A DNA stretch of 64,000 nucleotides from an uncultured marine group I thaumarchaeote (GTDB lineage Archaea; Thermoproteota; Nitrososphaeria; Nitrososphaerales; Nitrosopumilaceae). Of the stretch, positions 1 through 8,517 are shown piece by piece. Below the pieces are notes generated by a model. That model was not told the origin of the DNA, did no database searches, and worked only from the letters and a program-made list of their open reading frames with translations. Location: contig CACFJZ010000001.1 of the NCBI GenBank assembly GCA_902566725.1, positions 1 to 64,000 of the forward strand, in the 5' to 3' direction. Numbering within the stretch: position 1 is the stretch's first letter; each line of letters begins with the position of its first letter. The translations under genes and the position numbers were made by a program.

Positions 1-293
1 GAGCTAGTTTTGTAAAAGTAATCAAATCCAATATTAAATGCTGAAAAATCTTCATAATCACGCTTGTTCCAATGGGCAACATATTCCTCAGGAGTTTGAC
101 CTAATTTTTCAGACTGTATTAGAATTGGAGTTCCAAAGTCATCAGATGCACATACATAGTATGCTTCAACCCCATTTTGTTTTAGAAAGCGCGTGGTGAC
201 ATCAGCTGGAAGGTATGTTGATGCAACATGACCAAGATGGATTTCTCCATTAGAGTAAGGCAATGCACTAGTGATTATTGCTTTTTTGTTCAT
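1..293 (-). CDS. metG: Methionyl-tRNA synthetase, N-terminal part (cut by window edge)
   Basis: This is a class I aminoacyl-tRNA synthetase that charges tRNA-Met. Only the first 97 codons lie in the window. The protein opens with MNKKAIITSALPYSNGEIHL, followed directly by GH: the MetRS signature 'ALPYSNGEIHLGH' carrying the HIGH-type ATP-binding motif (HLGH). A 'CASDDFGTP' stretch follows at about residue 50, which matches the family's CxTDExGTP segment. The ATG at 291-293 is the only sensible start because the conserved beta strand follows at once. It is divergent from ahcY. The C-terminal catalytic KMSKS region and the anticodon-binding domain are outside the window. Confidence 0.93.
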   Translation of the reverse strand, partial: MNKKAIITSALPYSNGEIHLGHVASTYLPADVTTRFLKQNGVEAYYVCASDDFGTPILIQSEKLGQTPEEYVAHWNKRDYEDFSAFNIGFDYFYKTS

Positions 294-330
294 TTGACAT
301 GTCTGGATTTTTTTAACTATTAAGGTATGG

Positions 331-338
331 TTTTTAAA
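331..338 (+). promoter_or_regulatory. TATA-like element of ahcY
   Basis: TTTTTAAA is centred about 26 nt before the ahcY ATG, the spacing expected for a leaderless archaeal transcript. The placement is seen in the sequence; promoter activity is inferred. Confidence 0.45.
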
Positions 339-360
339 GAGATTAAGAAGATTTTATGAC

Positions 361-1599
361 ATGAGCAAGGTGAAGAACCCAAAATTAGCAAAGCAAGGTA
401 AAATTGCATATGAATGGGCACGTACCCACATGGATATTTTAGATAATACATTAAATCGATTAAAAAAATCAAAGCCACTAAAAGGCGTTACAGTAGCATT
501 TTGTCTTCACATAACAAAAGAGACATCAGTCTTAGTTATGGGTGCAAAAGAGCTAGGCGCAAATGTGGCAGTATGTGGTGGAAATCCATTAACTACACAG
601 GATCACATTGCAGCATTTCTTGCAACACAAGGAATTCACATTTATGCATGGAATGGACAAACTAACAAAGAATACGATTGGTGTATAGATCAAGTACTAA
701 GTCACAAACCAAGTTTAATTTGTGATGATGGTGCAGACATGAATGTTAAAGTACATTTTGATAAAAAATTCAAATCTCTAGAAGTCTTAGGTTCAACTGA
801 AGAAACAACAGCAGGAGTTACCAGAGTTAAAGCAATGGAGAAACAAGGAAAACTAAAGTATCCAGTGATAATTGTTAATGACGCAGATACCAAACATATG
901 TTTGACAACAGATATGGTACAGGCCAAAGTACAATTGACGGATATCTTAGAGCAATGGGACTTTTGTTCACATCCAAGAAAATTGTTGTAGTTGGATACG
1001 GATGGGTCGGAAGAGGAGTTGCAGAAAGATCAAGAGGAATGGGTGGAAAAGTAATTGTTACTGAAGTCGACCCAGTAAAGGCATTAGAAGCTCATATGGA
1101 TGGATTTGATGTAATGCCAATGTCACAAGCTGCAAAAATTGGCCAAATATTTATCACAACTACCGGAATGACAAGTGTAATCAGAAAAGAGCATCTTCTA
1201 GCAATGAAAGATGGAGCAGTTGTTGGAAACGTAGGTCATTTTGATGTAGAGATTGATACAAAATTCTTGTTAGAAAAATCAAAATCAGTAAGAGAAGTAA
1301 GACCATCACTTGATGAATGTATTTTGAGAAATGGTAAGAAAATTTATCTAATCGGCAAAGGCAGATTAGCAAATCTTGTTGCTGCAGAAGGCCATCCACC
1401 AGAAGTCATGGCACAATCATTCTCAAATCAGATCTTATCATTATTGTATATTTTGAAGAATCACAAGAAAATGGGCATAAAGACAATGATTGTTCCAAAA
1501 GAGATTGACAGACAAATTGCCGTAGATGCACTAAAAGCAATGAATGTCAAGATTGATACTTTAACAAAAGAACAAAGAAAGTATGCAGAAAGTTGGTAA
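361..1599 (+). CDS. ahcY: S-adenosylhomocysteine hydrolase
   Basis: NAD-dependent enzyme that splits S-adenosylhomocysteine into adenosine and homocysteine and so keeps methylation reactions running. The 412-residue protein shows the ETTAG substrate-site motif (about residue 145), the NAD-binding Rossmann motif GYGWVGRG (about 212-219) and the C-terminal block LANLVAAEGHPPEVM (about 336-350). It is shorter than eukaryotic enzymes and ends without their C-terminal YRY extension, as is usual for archaeal forms. An ATG five bases upstream (356) is out of frame and closes at once, so 361 is the start. A TATA-like element sits about 26 nt upstream, suggesting a leaderless mRNA. Confidence 0.96.
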   Translation: MSKVKNPKLAKQGKIAYEWARTHMDILDNTLNRLKKSKPLKGVTVAFCLHITKETSVLVMGAKELGANVAVCGGNPLTTQDHIAAFLATQGIHIYAWNGQTNKEYDWCIDQVLSHKPSLICDDGADMNVKVHFDKKFKSLEVLGSTEETTAGVTRVKAMEKQGKLKYPVIIVNDADTKHMFDNRYGTGQSTIDGYLRAMGLLFTSKKIVVVGYGWVGRGVAERSRGMGGKVIVTEVDPVKALEAHMDGFDVMPMSQAAKIGQIFITTTGMTSVIRKEHLLAMKDGAVVGNVGHFDVEIDTKFLLEKSKSVREVRPSLDECILRNGKKIYLIGKGRLANLVAAEGHPPEVMAQSFSNQILSLLYILKNHKKMGIKTMIVPKEIDRQIAVDALKAMNVKIDTLTKEQRKYAESW

Positions 1600-1640
1600 T
1601 AAGAATAAGTAAATAAAGAAGATTATTTCAAAAGCAACAG

Positions 1641-1946
1641 ATGACGTGGACAAAGGTTGCTGAAAAAGGCGAAATACAAACTGGAAAGAGTAAAGAGTTT
1701 GATGTAGATGGTAAAAAAATTGCAGTTTTTAATCAAGATGGTTTTCATGCACTAGATGGCATTTGCCAACATCAAGATGGTTCAATTGCACCAGAAGGAA
1801 AACTTGAAGGCGACATAGTAGAATGTCCATTACATTTCTGGCATTATAATATCAAAACTGGAGAATTAATGGATTATCTCAAAGGTGTCAAATTACAAAA
1901 GTATGAAGTCGAAGTTCGAGACGATGGCATCTATATCGATGCATAA
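1641..1946 (+). CDS. Rieske-type [2Fe-2S] ferredoxin
   Basis: Small soluble electron-transfer protein of 101 residues. The two cluster-binding boxes are intact: CQH at about residues 41-43 and CPLH at about 62-65 (C-x-H ... C-x2-H), the pattern of Rieske ferredoxins and the NirD-like small subunits of nitrite reductases and dioxygenases. There is no signal peptide or membrane segment, so it should act in the cytoplasm, unlike the Rieske subunit of cytochrome bc1. It lies 41 bases after ahcY on the same strand. Its partner oxidoreductase is not in the neighbourhood, so the physiological role is open. Confidence 0.88.
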   Translation: MTWTKVAEKGEIQTGKSKEFDVDGKKIAVFNQDGFHALDGICQHQDGSIAPEGKLEGDIVECPLHFWHYNIKTGELMDYLKGVKLQKYEVEVRDDGIYIDA

Positions 1947-1985
1947 TCTGATAGACTTTTTATGAGATTATTTTAAAAAGAATTT

Positions 1986-2768
1986 GTGAATCAGGATATT
2001 CTAAAAGAAATCAGCAAACAAGATTACAAAAGCATAGCAGATAGAATTCAAGAAGGATTAGTGCAGAGAATCTCAGATACCAGTTCAAAAGGAGTTATTT
2101 TTGGATTAAGTGGAGGAATAGATTCAGCAGTTATTGCTTATTTGTGTCATAATGCAATAAAAGAAAAGACTCTAGCACTCATAATGCCAGATTCAAAAAT
2201 TTCACCAGAATCTGAAACAAGCGATGCAATAAAGATTGTAGATCAATTAGGATTAGATTACAAATTGTTAGACATTAATTCAATTCATAAAGAATTCAAC
2301 ATGATTTTAGAGCCAAATGATAGAGCGTTAGGAAATTTGCGTGCAAGAATTAGAATGAATATACTATACTACTATGCAAATCTAAAAAATCTAGTTGCTT
2401 TAGGTTCAAGCGATAAAAGTGAATTTAACATAGGTTATTTTACAAAATTCGGAGATGGTGCAGCTGATGCGTTACCAATTGTCTCATTATATAAAACACA
2501 GATTAGAGAATTGGCCCGACATTTAGGAATTAATGAAACAATCATTGCAAAAAAGAGTAGTCCACATTTGTGGCCAAACCATGAAGCAGAGCATGAAATA
2601 GGATTAGAATATGAACAAATTGATGCAATCTTGTACTGCATGTTGGACAAGAATTTGTCACTTGAAGATACAGCAAAACAGACAGATATTGATATTGAAT
2701 CAGTTAAGAAGATCCATCAGATGTACCAAAATAGTGAACATAAACGTGTCAATCCAAAAGCACTGTAA
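1986..2768 (+). CDS. nadE: NH3-dependent NAD+ synthetase
   Basis: Makes NAD+ from nicotinic acid adenine dinucleotide, ATP and ammonia in the last step of NAD biosynthesis. The 260-residue protein carries the PP-loop SGGIDSA (about residues 42-48) and the downstream GSSDKSE and FTKFGDGAAD blocks of the NadE family. No glutaminase domain is fused, so ammonia is the expected nitrogen donor, which suits an ammonia-oxidising cell. The start is GTG at 1986; no in-frame ATG precedes it. It lies 39 bases after the Rieske gene and 56 bases before cysS on the same strand. Confidence 0.94.
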   Translation: MNQDILKEISKQDYKSIADRIQEGLVQRISDTSSKGVIFGLSGGIDSAVIAYLCHNAIKEKTLALIMPDSKISPESETSDAIKIVDQLGLDYKLLDINSIHKEFNMILEPNDRALGNLRARIRMNILYYYANLKNLVALGSSDKSEFNIGYFTKFGDGAADALPIVSLYKTQIRELARHLGINETIIAKKSSPHLWPNHEAEHEIGLEYEQIDAILYCMLDKNLSLEDTAKQTDIDIESVKKIHQMYQNSEHKRVNPKAL

Positions 2769-2824
2769 ATTAGAAATATTTTTACGCAAATAAGATAAAT
2801 GATGCTCCTTTCTGTTATTAACAA

Positions 2825-4219
2825 ATGAAGATTTCAGATACACTAACAAATCAAAAAAAAGAATTAGAATATTCAGACAAAGTTAGAATTTATCTATGTG
2901 GAGTGACAGTTTATGATCAATCCCACATAGGACATGCTAGAACAATAATAGTATTTGATACATTACGGAGATTTTTAGAAGGAAATAATATTCCAGTTGA
3001 ACTTATTCAAAATTTTACAGATGTGGATGACAAAATAATTAATCGTGCAAAAGAGCAAGGAGAATCGGCAAATGGATTATCAAGAAAATATATTCAAACC
3101 TATTTTGAGGATTCAGACAGATTAAACATCAAAAGAGCAACAAATTATCCAAAGGCTACAGAGCACATAGATGATATGATTGATTTGATAAAAAATTTAG
3201 TAAATAATGAAATTGCATACACATCTAAAAATGGAGTTTATTTTCGTGTTTCAAAATTTTCAGATTACGGAAAATTATCAAAAAAGAAAACAGAAGATCT
3301 AGAAAGCGGAGCTAGAATAGAAGTAGATGAGGCAAAAGAGAGTCCTCTTGATTTTGCATTATGGAAGTTTTCAGAAGAACCGCCAAATTGGAACAGTCCA
3401 TGGGGAAAAGGAAGACCAGGATGGCATATAGAATGTTCTGCAATGAGTATCAAGTATCTTGGAAAAAATTTCGAGATACATGGAGGAGGAAGAGATTTAA
3501 TTTTTCCACATCATGAAAATGAGATTGCACAATCAGAGTCTTTTACCTGTGAACAATTTGCAAAAATTTGGATGCATGCAGGCATGATTACAATAAATGG
3601 TGAAAAAATGTCAAAATCAGTCGGAAATATCAAATCAATCAACCATGTACTTGAATCATGGGGACCTAATGTTGCAAGATTGTTTTGCATATCAGGACAT
3701 TATTCAAAACCAATAGACTATACAGAAGATTTGTTAAAAGAAAACTTGATCAAATTACGTCAGATTGAAACCTGCTACTATGAACTAAGATTAGCCGAAG
3801 AACAAGAGCAGTCTGAAGACATTTCATTATTGTTAGTAGAATCAAGAGAGAAATTTGACGCGGCATTGAATGATGATTTCAATACACCTTTGGGACTATC
3901 TGTATTCTTTAACATGATTAAGACGATAAACAGTTTTGCAGCAGATGAAAAGATTACAAAGCAAATGGCAAAACAAGCATTGCCGGTTTTAGAATACATG
4001 TTAGAGGTTTTGGGAATAAAGGTTCAAACCGTATCTGATGAAGAGGTTAAATCCATTTTTGATTTAATCAACAAAAGAGAAACACTAAGAGCTGAAAAAC
4101 AATTTGAAGAAGCAGACAAGATTCGAGACCAAATTGCGGGATTAGGAATATCATTAATTGATCATAAAAATAGAACGTTATGGATGAAAAAAGAGCCAAT
4201 CAAGGCAGAAAATCAATAG
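2825..4219 (+). CDS. cysS: Cysteinyl-tRNA synthetase
   Basis: Class I synthetase that charges tRNA-Cys. The 464-residue length is normal. The HIGH motif appears as SHIGHA (about residues 34-39) and the KMSKS loop as EKMSKSVG (about 260-267). The conserved zinc ligands are visible as LCGVTVYD near the N-terminus and WHIECSAM in the middle, with HHENEIAQSE following. Having a CysRS means tRNA-Cys is charged directly rather than by the SepRS/SepCysS route. It follows nadE on the same strand and is followed by a convergent stress-protein gene. Confidence 0.96.
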   Translation: MKISDTLTNQKKELEYSDKVRIYLCGVTVYDQSHIGHARTIIVFDTLRRFLEGNNIPVELIQNFTDVDDKIINRAKEQGESANGLSRKYIQTYFEDSDRLNIKRATNYPKATEHIDDMIDLIKNLVNNEIAYTSKNGVYFRVSKFSDYGKLSKKKTEDLESGARIEVDEAKESPLDFALWKFSEEPPNWNSPWGKGRPGWHIECSAMSIKYLGKNFEIHGGGRDLIFPHHENEIAQSESFTCEQFAKIWMHAGMITINGEKMSKSVGNIKSINHVLESWGPNVARLFCISGHYSKPIDYTEDLLKENLIKLRQIETCYYELRLAEEQEQSEDISLLLVESREKFDAALNDDFNTPLGLSVFFNMIKTINSFAADEKITKQMAKQALPVLEYMLEVLGIKVQTVSDEEVKSIFDLINKRETLRAEKQFEEADKIRDQIAGLGISLIDHKNRTLWMKKEPIKAENQ

Positions 4220-4340
4220 CAGATATTTTGTGGATCATATTTAATAATGATTTTGACGTAGTAAAGTTCCATTAGTAAGTAGCCGTTTTTTGGCAAAATT
4301 GAGATGGACCTTTTTTGTTCTCTCTATTTTTACTAGTGGA

Positions 4341-4772
4341 TTATTTTATGATTAAAACTGGAGGTCGTGCTTTGTGTAGAACAAATTGGGAAGTACTTCC
4401 AAAGAATATTTCTTTTGCTGAACTTCGTCCACGAGAGCCTATAACAACCATATCTATTTTATTTCTTGCAGAGTTGGCAAATTTTGTTATTTCATATCCA
4501 GGATTTCCATATCCAATTTTTTCAATAAATTCAACGCCTGCCTTTTCACACTGCTTTTCTGCAATTACCATCATCGATTTAACCTGTTTTTTATGATCTT
4601 TGTTAAAACGACCAGATGTATCAAAATCACCTTTTGGAGCAGCATATACAGAATGTATGCCAATTATTTTGGCATCACATTGTTTTGCAAGATAAATAGC
4701 AGTTGAAAGACCTCTAAAGGAGTTCTTTGAGTTGTCAAGTGGAACCAGTATTTTCTTGATGTTTGTAGCCAT
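4341..4772 (-). CDS. Universal stress protein (UspA family)
   Basis: Single-domain, 143-residue UspA-fold protein. The N-terminus 'KKILVPLDNSKNS' and the C-terminal ATP-binding signature GSRGRSSAKEIFFGSTS (a G-x2-G-x9-GS pattern, about residues 115-131) are present, so an ATP-binding subtype is likely. Such proteins modulate stress survival; no specific partner is evident here. It lies between the 3' end of cysS (convergent, about 120 bases with T-rich tracts but no gene) and the tRNA-Ser gene. Confidence 0.88.
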   Translation of the reverse strand: MATNIKKILVPLDNSKNSFRGLSTAIYLAKQCDAKIIGIHSVYAAPKGDFDTSGRFNKDHKKQVKSMMVIAEKQCEKAGVEFIEKIGYGNPGYEITKFANSARNKIDMVVIGSRGRSSAKEIFFGSTSQFVLHKARPPVLIIK

Positions 4773-4806
4773 AAGATTACGTATTAGTTAGAACATAAAA
4801 AAGAAA

Positions 4807-4906
4807 CGCCGGGAGAGGGATTTGAACCCCCGCGTGCAATGCACAGACGCTATCCAGTATTTTGATTTCGAGGCGTCCGCCTTGGACCAGGCTTGGCTAT
4901 CCCGAC
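4807..4906 (-). tRNA. tRNA-Ser(CGA) with a 15-nt intron
   Basis: Read on the minus strand the gene folds into a class II tRNA. The acceptor GTCGGGA pairs with TCCCGGC, with discriminator G. The D stem is GCC/GGC. The anticodon stem GACGC pairs with GCGTC. The long variable arm has a GTGC/GCAC stem, and the T stem GGGGG pairs with CCCTC around TTCAAAT. The 22-nt anticodon loop is 15 nt too long; removing about 4852-4866 (between positions 37 and 38) leaves the normal loop CTCGAAA with anticodon CGA. The long variable arm and the CGA anticodon indicate serine (codon UCG). No 3' CCA is encoded. An endA gene lies at 32305-32841. Confidence 0.93.
4852..4866 (-). other. Intron in tRNA-Ser(CGA)
   Basis: Fifteen nucleotides sit between canonical positions 37 and 38 of the tRNA. 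This is the standard archaeal intron site, removed by the tRNA-splicing endonuclease at a bulge-helix-bulge. The borders are inferred from restoring a 7-nt anticodon loop and could shift by a base. Confidence 0.8.
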
Positions 4907-4977
4907 ATGCAAAGTAAGAATTTCTAGTATAAAATCGAATCAGTAAACAAAAAAACTAGGAATTATTCAATTATAGT

Positions 4978-6000
4978 ATGGGTTTAGATCTAAAACCACT
5001 TCTTGTCAGAGATAAAACACAGCTTGAAGCATTTACAAACAAAGTAGTAGCAATTGATGCATACAATGCAATATACCAATTTTTGGCAATAATTAGAGGT
5101 CCAGAAGGACTTCATCTAACAGATTCGCAAGGAAGAGTCACAAGTCACATTACAGGATTATTGTTTAGAAACATCAATTTCTTAACAATGGGGATTAAAC
5201 CAGTTTACGTATTTGATGGAAAACCACCATCTCTGAAATCTGCAGAAATTGAAAAAAGAAAACAGATTAAAAAAGAAGCAACCGTCAAATATGAAAAAGC
5301 AGTTTCATCAGGAGATATGGAAGAAGCAAGAAAGTACGCACAGCAAACCACATCAATGAGAGATGGAATGGTAGAAGATTCAAAGAAATTACTTGATTTA
5401 TTTGGAATACCTCACATACAAGCACCGTCTGAAGGAGAAGCAACTGCTGCAAGTTTGACAACAACTGGACAAGCATATGCATCAGCAAGTCAGGATTTTG
5501 ATTCAATCTTATTTGGTGCAAAACGACTAGTTAGAAATTTCACAAATAGTGGAAGAAGAAAACTTCCAAATAGAAATTCATACATCGAAGTACTTCCAGA
5601 AATAATTGAATTTCAGAAAAATCTAGACAGTATGGGATTAACAAGAGAAGAGTTAGTAGATACAGGAATTTTAATTGGTACTGATTTTAATCCAGATGGA
5701 TTTGAACGAGTAGGTCCAAAAACAGCAATCAAGATGATTAAGCAGCATAAGAGACTAGAAGATATACCTCAAATTCAAGAACAATTACAAGAGATTCCAT
5801 TTGATCAGATAAGAAAAATTTTCTTGGAGCCCGATGTTGCAAAGGTGGAAAAAATAGAATTTGGAGAAACAGATTACGAAGGAATTGTGAAATATCTTTC
5901 AGAAGAAAGAGATTTTTCAAAAGATAGAGTTGAAACATCACTAAATCGATTAAAGAAGAGTTTGGAGAAGAAAAGCCAGACATTAGATCAGTTCTTTTAA
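4978..6000 (+). CDS. fen: Flap endonuclease 1 (FEN1)
   Basis: Structure-specific 5' nuclease that removes flaps during Okazaki-fragment maturation and base-excision repair. The 340-residue protein has the N-terminal XPG domain beginning MGLDLKPLL, with acidic metal ligands in AIDAYNA and VFDGKPP, the internal XPG block with PSEGEATAA and SQDFDS, and the helix-hairpin-helix GTDFNPDG region. The C-terminus QTLDQFF is a textbook PCNA-interacting peptide (Q-x2-L-x2-FF). It lies just after the tRNA gene on the opposite strand. Confidence 0.96.
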   Translation: MGLDLKPLLVRDKTQLEAFTNKVVAIDAYNAIYQFLAIIRGPEGLHLTDSQGRVTSHITGLLFRNINFLTMGIKPVYVFDGKPPSLKSAEIEKRKQIKKEATVKYEKAVSSGDMEEARKYAQQTTSMRDGMVEDSKKLLDLFGIPHIQAPSEGEATAASLTTTGQAYASASQDFDSILFGAKRLVRNFTNSGRRKLPNRNSYIEVLPEIIEFQKNLDSMGLTREELVDTGILIGTDFNPDGFERVGPKTAIKMIKQHKRLEDIPQIQEQLQEIPFDQIRKIFLEPDVAKVEKIEFGETDYEGIVKYLSEERDFSKDRVETSLNRLKKSLEKKSQTLDQFF

Positions 6001-6134
6001 TTAGCAGAATATACCGCACTGAGCAGTTGGTCAGTTTGGAAATATATCGAATACCAAACAATTCCATCTCGTGTTGATGGACTTGCTGAACGGCCAATGT
6101 CTAACTATAAATCAAATAAGGTTTAGAGAAAAAT

Positions 6135-6353
6135 ATGACAGAAAATGAAGATGCGAAACATAATTTACTTCTAAACATCAAACGTCTGGAAGGAATGCTT
6201 GAGAGAATTGATAATTTCTGTCACAATTATGACCAAGAAAAGATGGATGCATCAGTAGCGGTTCTAAAAATTAAAAGTGTAATTGAAAATCTTCGAGAAG
6301 TAATTCCAGAGATGAGTAAAGCAGCAGAATCAATAGATCAGGAAAAAGATTAA
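6135..6353 (+). CDS. Small helical protein of unknown function
   Basis: A 72-residue acidic protein with the look of two amphipathic helices (RLEGMLERID ... VLKIKSVIENLREVIPEM). It has no recognisable catalytic or metal-binding motif. A single Cys-His pair occurs in FCHNYDQ. It stands 134 bases after fen and 24 bases before another tiny gene on the same strand, probably as a two-gene unit. I do not recognise a function. Confidence 0.65.
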   Translation: MTENEDAKHNLLLNIKRLEGMLERIDNFCHNYDQEKMDASVAVLKIKSVIENLREVIPEMSKAAESIDQEKD

Positions 6354-6377
6354 CTATACAATCTTTTTTGAAAATTC

Positions 6378-6554
6378 ATGAGTTATGAAGAAGACGTTGA
6401 TGTCTATGGAGAATGTAGAAATTTCATCAAATTCTGTAAAGAACAACAGATTCAAGTTACTTCAGAAGCTGTAGCAACAGTATGGGCAGCATTTCAAACT
6501 AATGTTGCATTAGATGAAGAAGAAGATGAAGAAACAACATTAGATGATTATTAG
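6378..6554 (+). CDS. Small acidic protein of unknown function (58 aa)
   Basis: An ATG-initiated frame of 58 codons beginning MSYEEDVDVYGECRNFIKFC and ending in a strongly acidic tail (EEEDEETTLDDY). It is colinear with the preceding 72-residue gene and its stop codon abuts the stop of the convergent acs gene with no spacer (6554/6555). Codon use matches its neighbours. No domain is recognised; the acidic tail could serve protein binding. The call rests on its position, length and composition only. Confidence 0.6.
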   Translation: MSYEEDVDVYGECRNFIKFCKEQQIQVTSEAVATVWAAFQTNVALDEEEDEETTLDDY

Positions 6555-8474
6555 TTATTGTTGATTTTGTACATTTTTCTGTAATTCATCAAATGCGGAT
6601 TGAATCTCACTTACTGCAGCACCATCTTCAAGAGTACTTACATCGCCAATTTTTTCATTATTTGCAATTGCCTTTAGTAGTCGTCTCATGATTTTTCCAC
6701 TTCTAGTCTTTGGCAGTTTATTTACAATGTAGAATTGATTTGGAGTAGCTATAGGTCCAATTTGGGTTCGAATTGTCTCACGTAGTTCGGTACGAAGTTT
6801 TTCATCAGAAGAGTGTGCACTTTCCTTTAACACAACAAATGCAATTATTGATTCACCTTTAACTTCATCTGGAATTCCACATACTGCAGATTCTGCAACC
6901 TCGTTATGAGATACAATACTACTTTCTAGTTCTGCAGTTCCTATTCTATGACCTGCAACTTTGAGTACATCATCAGAACGCCCAAGAAGCCACAGATAGC
7001 CATCAGAATCTTTGATTGCATAGTCACCAGGATAATAAACCGAATCAAACTTTGACCAGTACACATCTTTGTATTTTTGTTCATCTTTCCATAATCCCAA
7101 GAGCATTCCTGGCCAAGGAGTTTTAATTATTAGAGAACCTTTTGTTTCAGGTTCAACTTCATTTCCAGATTCATCAACAACTTGTATATCCAAACCAGGA
7201 ATTGGAAGAGTAGCAGAGCCAGGTTTTAATGGAATAGTTTCAATTCCAGGTAAAGGACTGATCAACATTCCACCAGTTTCTGTTTGCCACCATGTATCAA
7301 TTATTGGGCATTTCTTTTTTCCAATTACATCAAAATACCATTTCCAAACTTGAGGATTAATTGGTTCACCAACAGTTCCAAGTAAACGTAAGGAAGAAAG
7401 ATCAAATGAATTTGGAACATCATCTCCAAACTTCATTAACATTCGAAGTGCTGTTGGAGTTGTATAGAAAATTGTTATATCATATTTTTGAATAATGTCC
7501 CACATTCTAGAAGAATCAGGATAATCAGGTGCACCTTCATACATTACTTGTGTTGCACCATGTAACAAAGGACCATAAACTACATAGCTGTGACCTGTAA
7601 CCCATCCAATATCTGCAGTACAAAAATACACATCAGAATCTTTGATATCAAAAGCCCACTTGTATGTAGAGTAGAGATGAGTTAGATAGCCACCAATACC
7701 ATGTAAGACCCCTTTAGGTTTTCCAGTTGTGCCAGATGTATACAAAATGTATAATGAATCAGTACTATCTAGAACTTCAGCATTACATACAGGAGAGGCA
7801 GACCCCATTACATCAGACCACAACAGGTCTTTTTCATTCATTTGAATATCCTGACCTGTTCGTTGATAGACAATGACATTTTTTACAAATTGAACTGATG
7901 ATGCCGATTCATCAACGATTTCTTTAAGATTAATGATTTTTCCTTTTCTATATCCACCATCAGATGTAATGATTACTTTAGATTGAGAATCCTCTACCCT
8001 GTCAGAAAGAGAAGTTGCACTAAATCCAGAAAATACAACAGTATGAACAGCACCTATTCGTGCACATGCAAGCATCGAAATTGGAAGTTCAGGAATCATA
8101 GGAAGGTAGATTGTTACTCGATCACCCTTTTTGACACCTAGTGACTTTAGGACATTAGCCAGTTTTTGTACCTGAATAAACATTTCATGGTATGTAATTT
8201 TTCTATCAGTTCCATCCTCACCTTCCCATAAAATTGCAGGTTTTTCAGATTTTGAATTCTGATGTACATCTAGAGCATTGTATGACGCATTAATTTTTCC
8301 GCCAGTAAACCATCTGGCAAAAGGAGGATTCCACTGCAAGGTTTCAGTCCAAGGTTCAAACCAAGACAATGATTTTGCACATTCATTCCAAAATGAAATG
8401 TAGTCTTTTTTGGCAGAGTCTCTTATAGAAGAATCATTATTTCCTAAGCCAATATGAAATTTTTCAGAATTCAA
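6555..8474 (-). CDS. acs: Acetyl-CoA synthetase (AMP-forming)
   Basis: Activates acetate to acetyl-CoA through acetyl-AMP. The 639-residue protein is full length. It shows the AMP-binding P-loop YTSGTTGKPKG (about residues 245-255), the acyl-pocket block DTWWQTETGG (about 392-401; its Trp is the residue that restricts the pocket to acetate in Acs), the hinge GRSDDVLKVAGHRIG and the catalytic-lysine block TRSGKIMRR (about 594). That Lys is the site of regulatory acetylation in bacteria. The Trp argues for acetate over propionate or 3-hydroxypropionate. It would allow acetate recapture into the acetyl-CoA pool of the carbon-fixation cycle (inferred). Confidence 0.94.
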   Translation of the reverse strand: MNSEKFHIGLGNNDSSIRDSAKKDYISFWNECAKSLSWFEPWTETLQWNPPFARWFTGGKINASYNALDVHQNSKSEKPAILWEGEDGTDRKITYHEMFIQVQKLANVLKSLGVKKGDRVTIYLPMIPELPISMLACARIGAVHTVVFSGFSATSLSDRVEDSQSKVIITSDGGYRKGKIINLKEIVDESASSVQFVKNVIVYQRTGQDIQMNEKDLLWSDVMGSASPVCNAEVLDSTDSLYILYTSGTTGKPKGVLHGIGGYLTHLYSTYKWAFDIKDSDVYFCTADIGWVTGHSYVVYGPLLHGATQVMYEGAPDYPDSSRMWDIIQKYDITIFYTTPTALRMLMKFGDDVPNSFDLSSLRLLGTVGEPINPQVWKWYFDVIGKKKCPIIDTWWQTETGGMLISPLPGIETIPLKPGSATLPIPGLDIQVVDESGNEVEPETKGSLIIKTPWPGMLLGLWKDEQKYKDVYWSKFDSVYYPGDYAIKDSDGYLWLLGRSDDVLKVAGHRIGTAELESSIVSHNEVAESAVCGIPDEVKGESIIAFVVLKESAHSSDEKLRTELRETIRTQIGPIATPNQFYIVNKLPKTRSGKIMRRLLKAIANNEKIGDVSTLEDGAAVSEIQSAFDELQKNVQNQQ

Positions 8475-8517
8475 TAATGAAGGGTGAAAACAAGAATGTT
8501 TTAAGAATTTTGAATAA

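Noticed and set aside
4220-4340. Spacer between cysS and the stress-protein gene as a small gene
   Set aside because: It has only short frames and T-rich tracts (about 4308-4332), consistent with 3' ends of convergent transcripts.
4315-4596. Plus-strand frame opposite the universal stress protein
   Set aside because: It is the complement of a recognised UspA gene with an intact ATP-binding signature.
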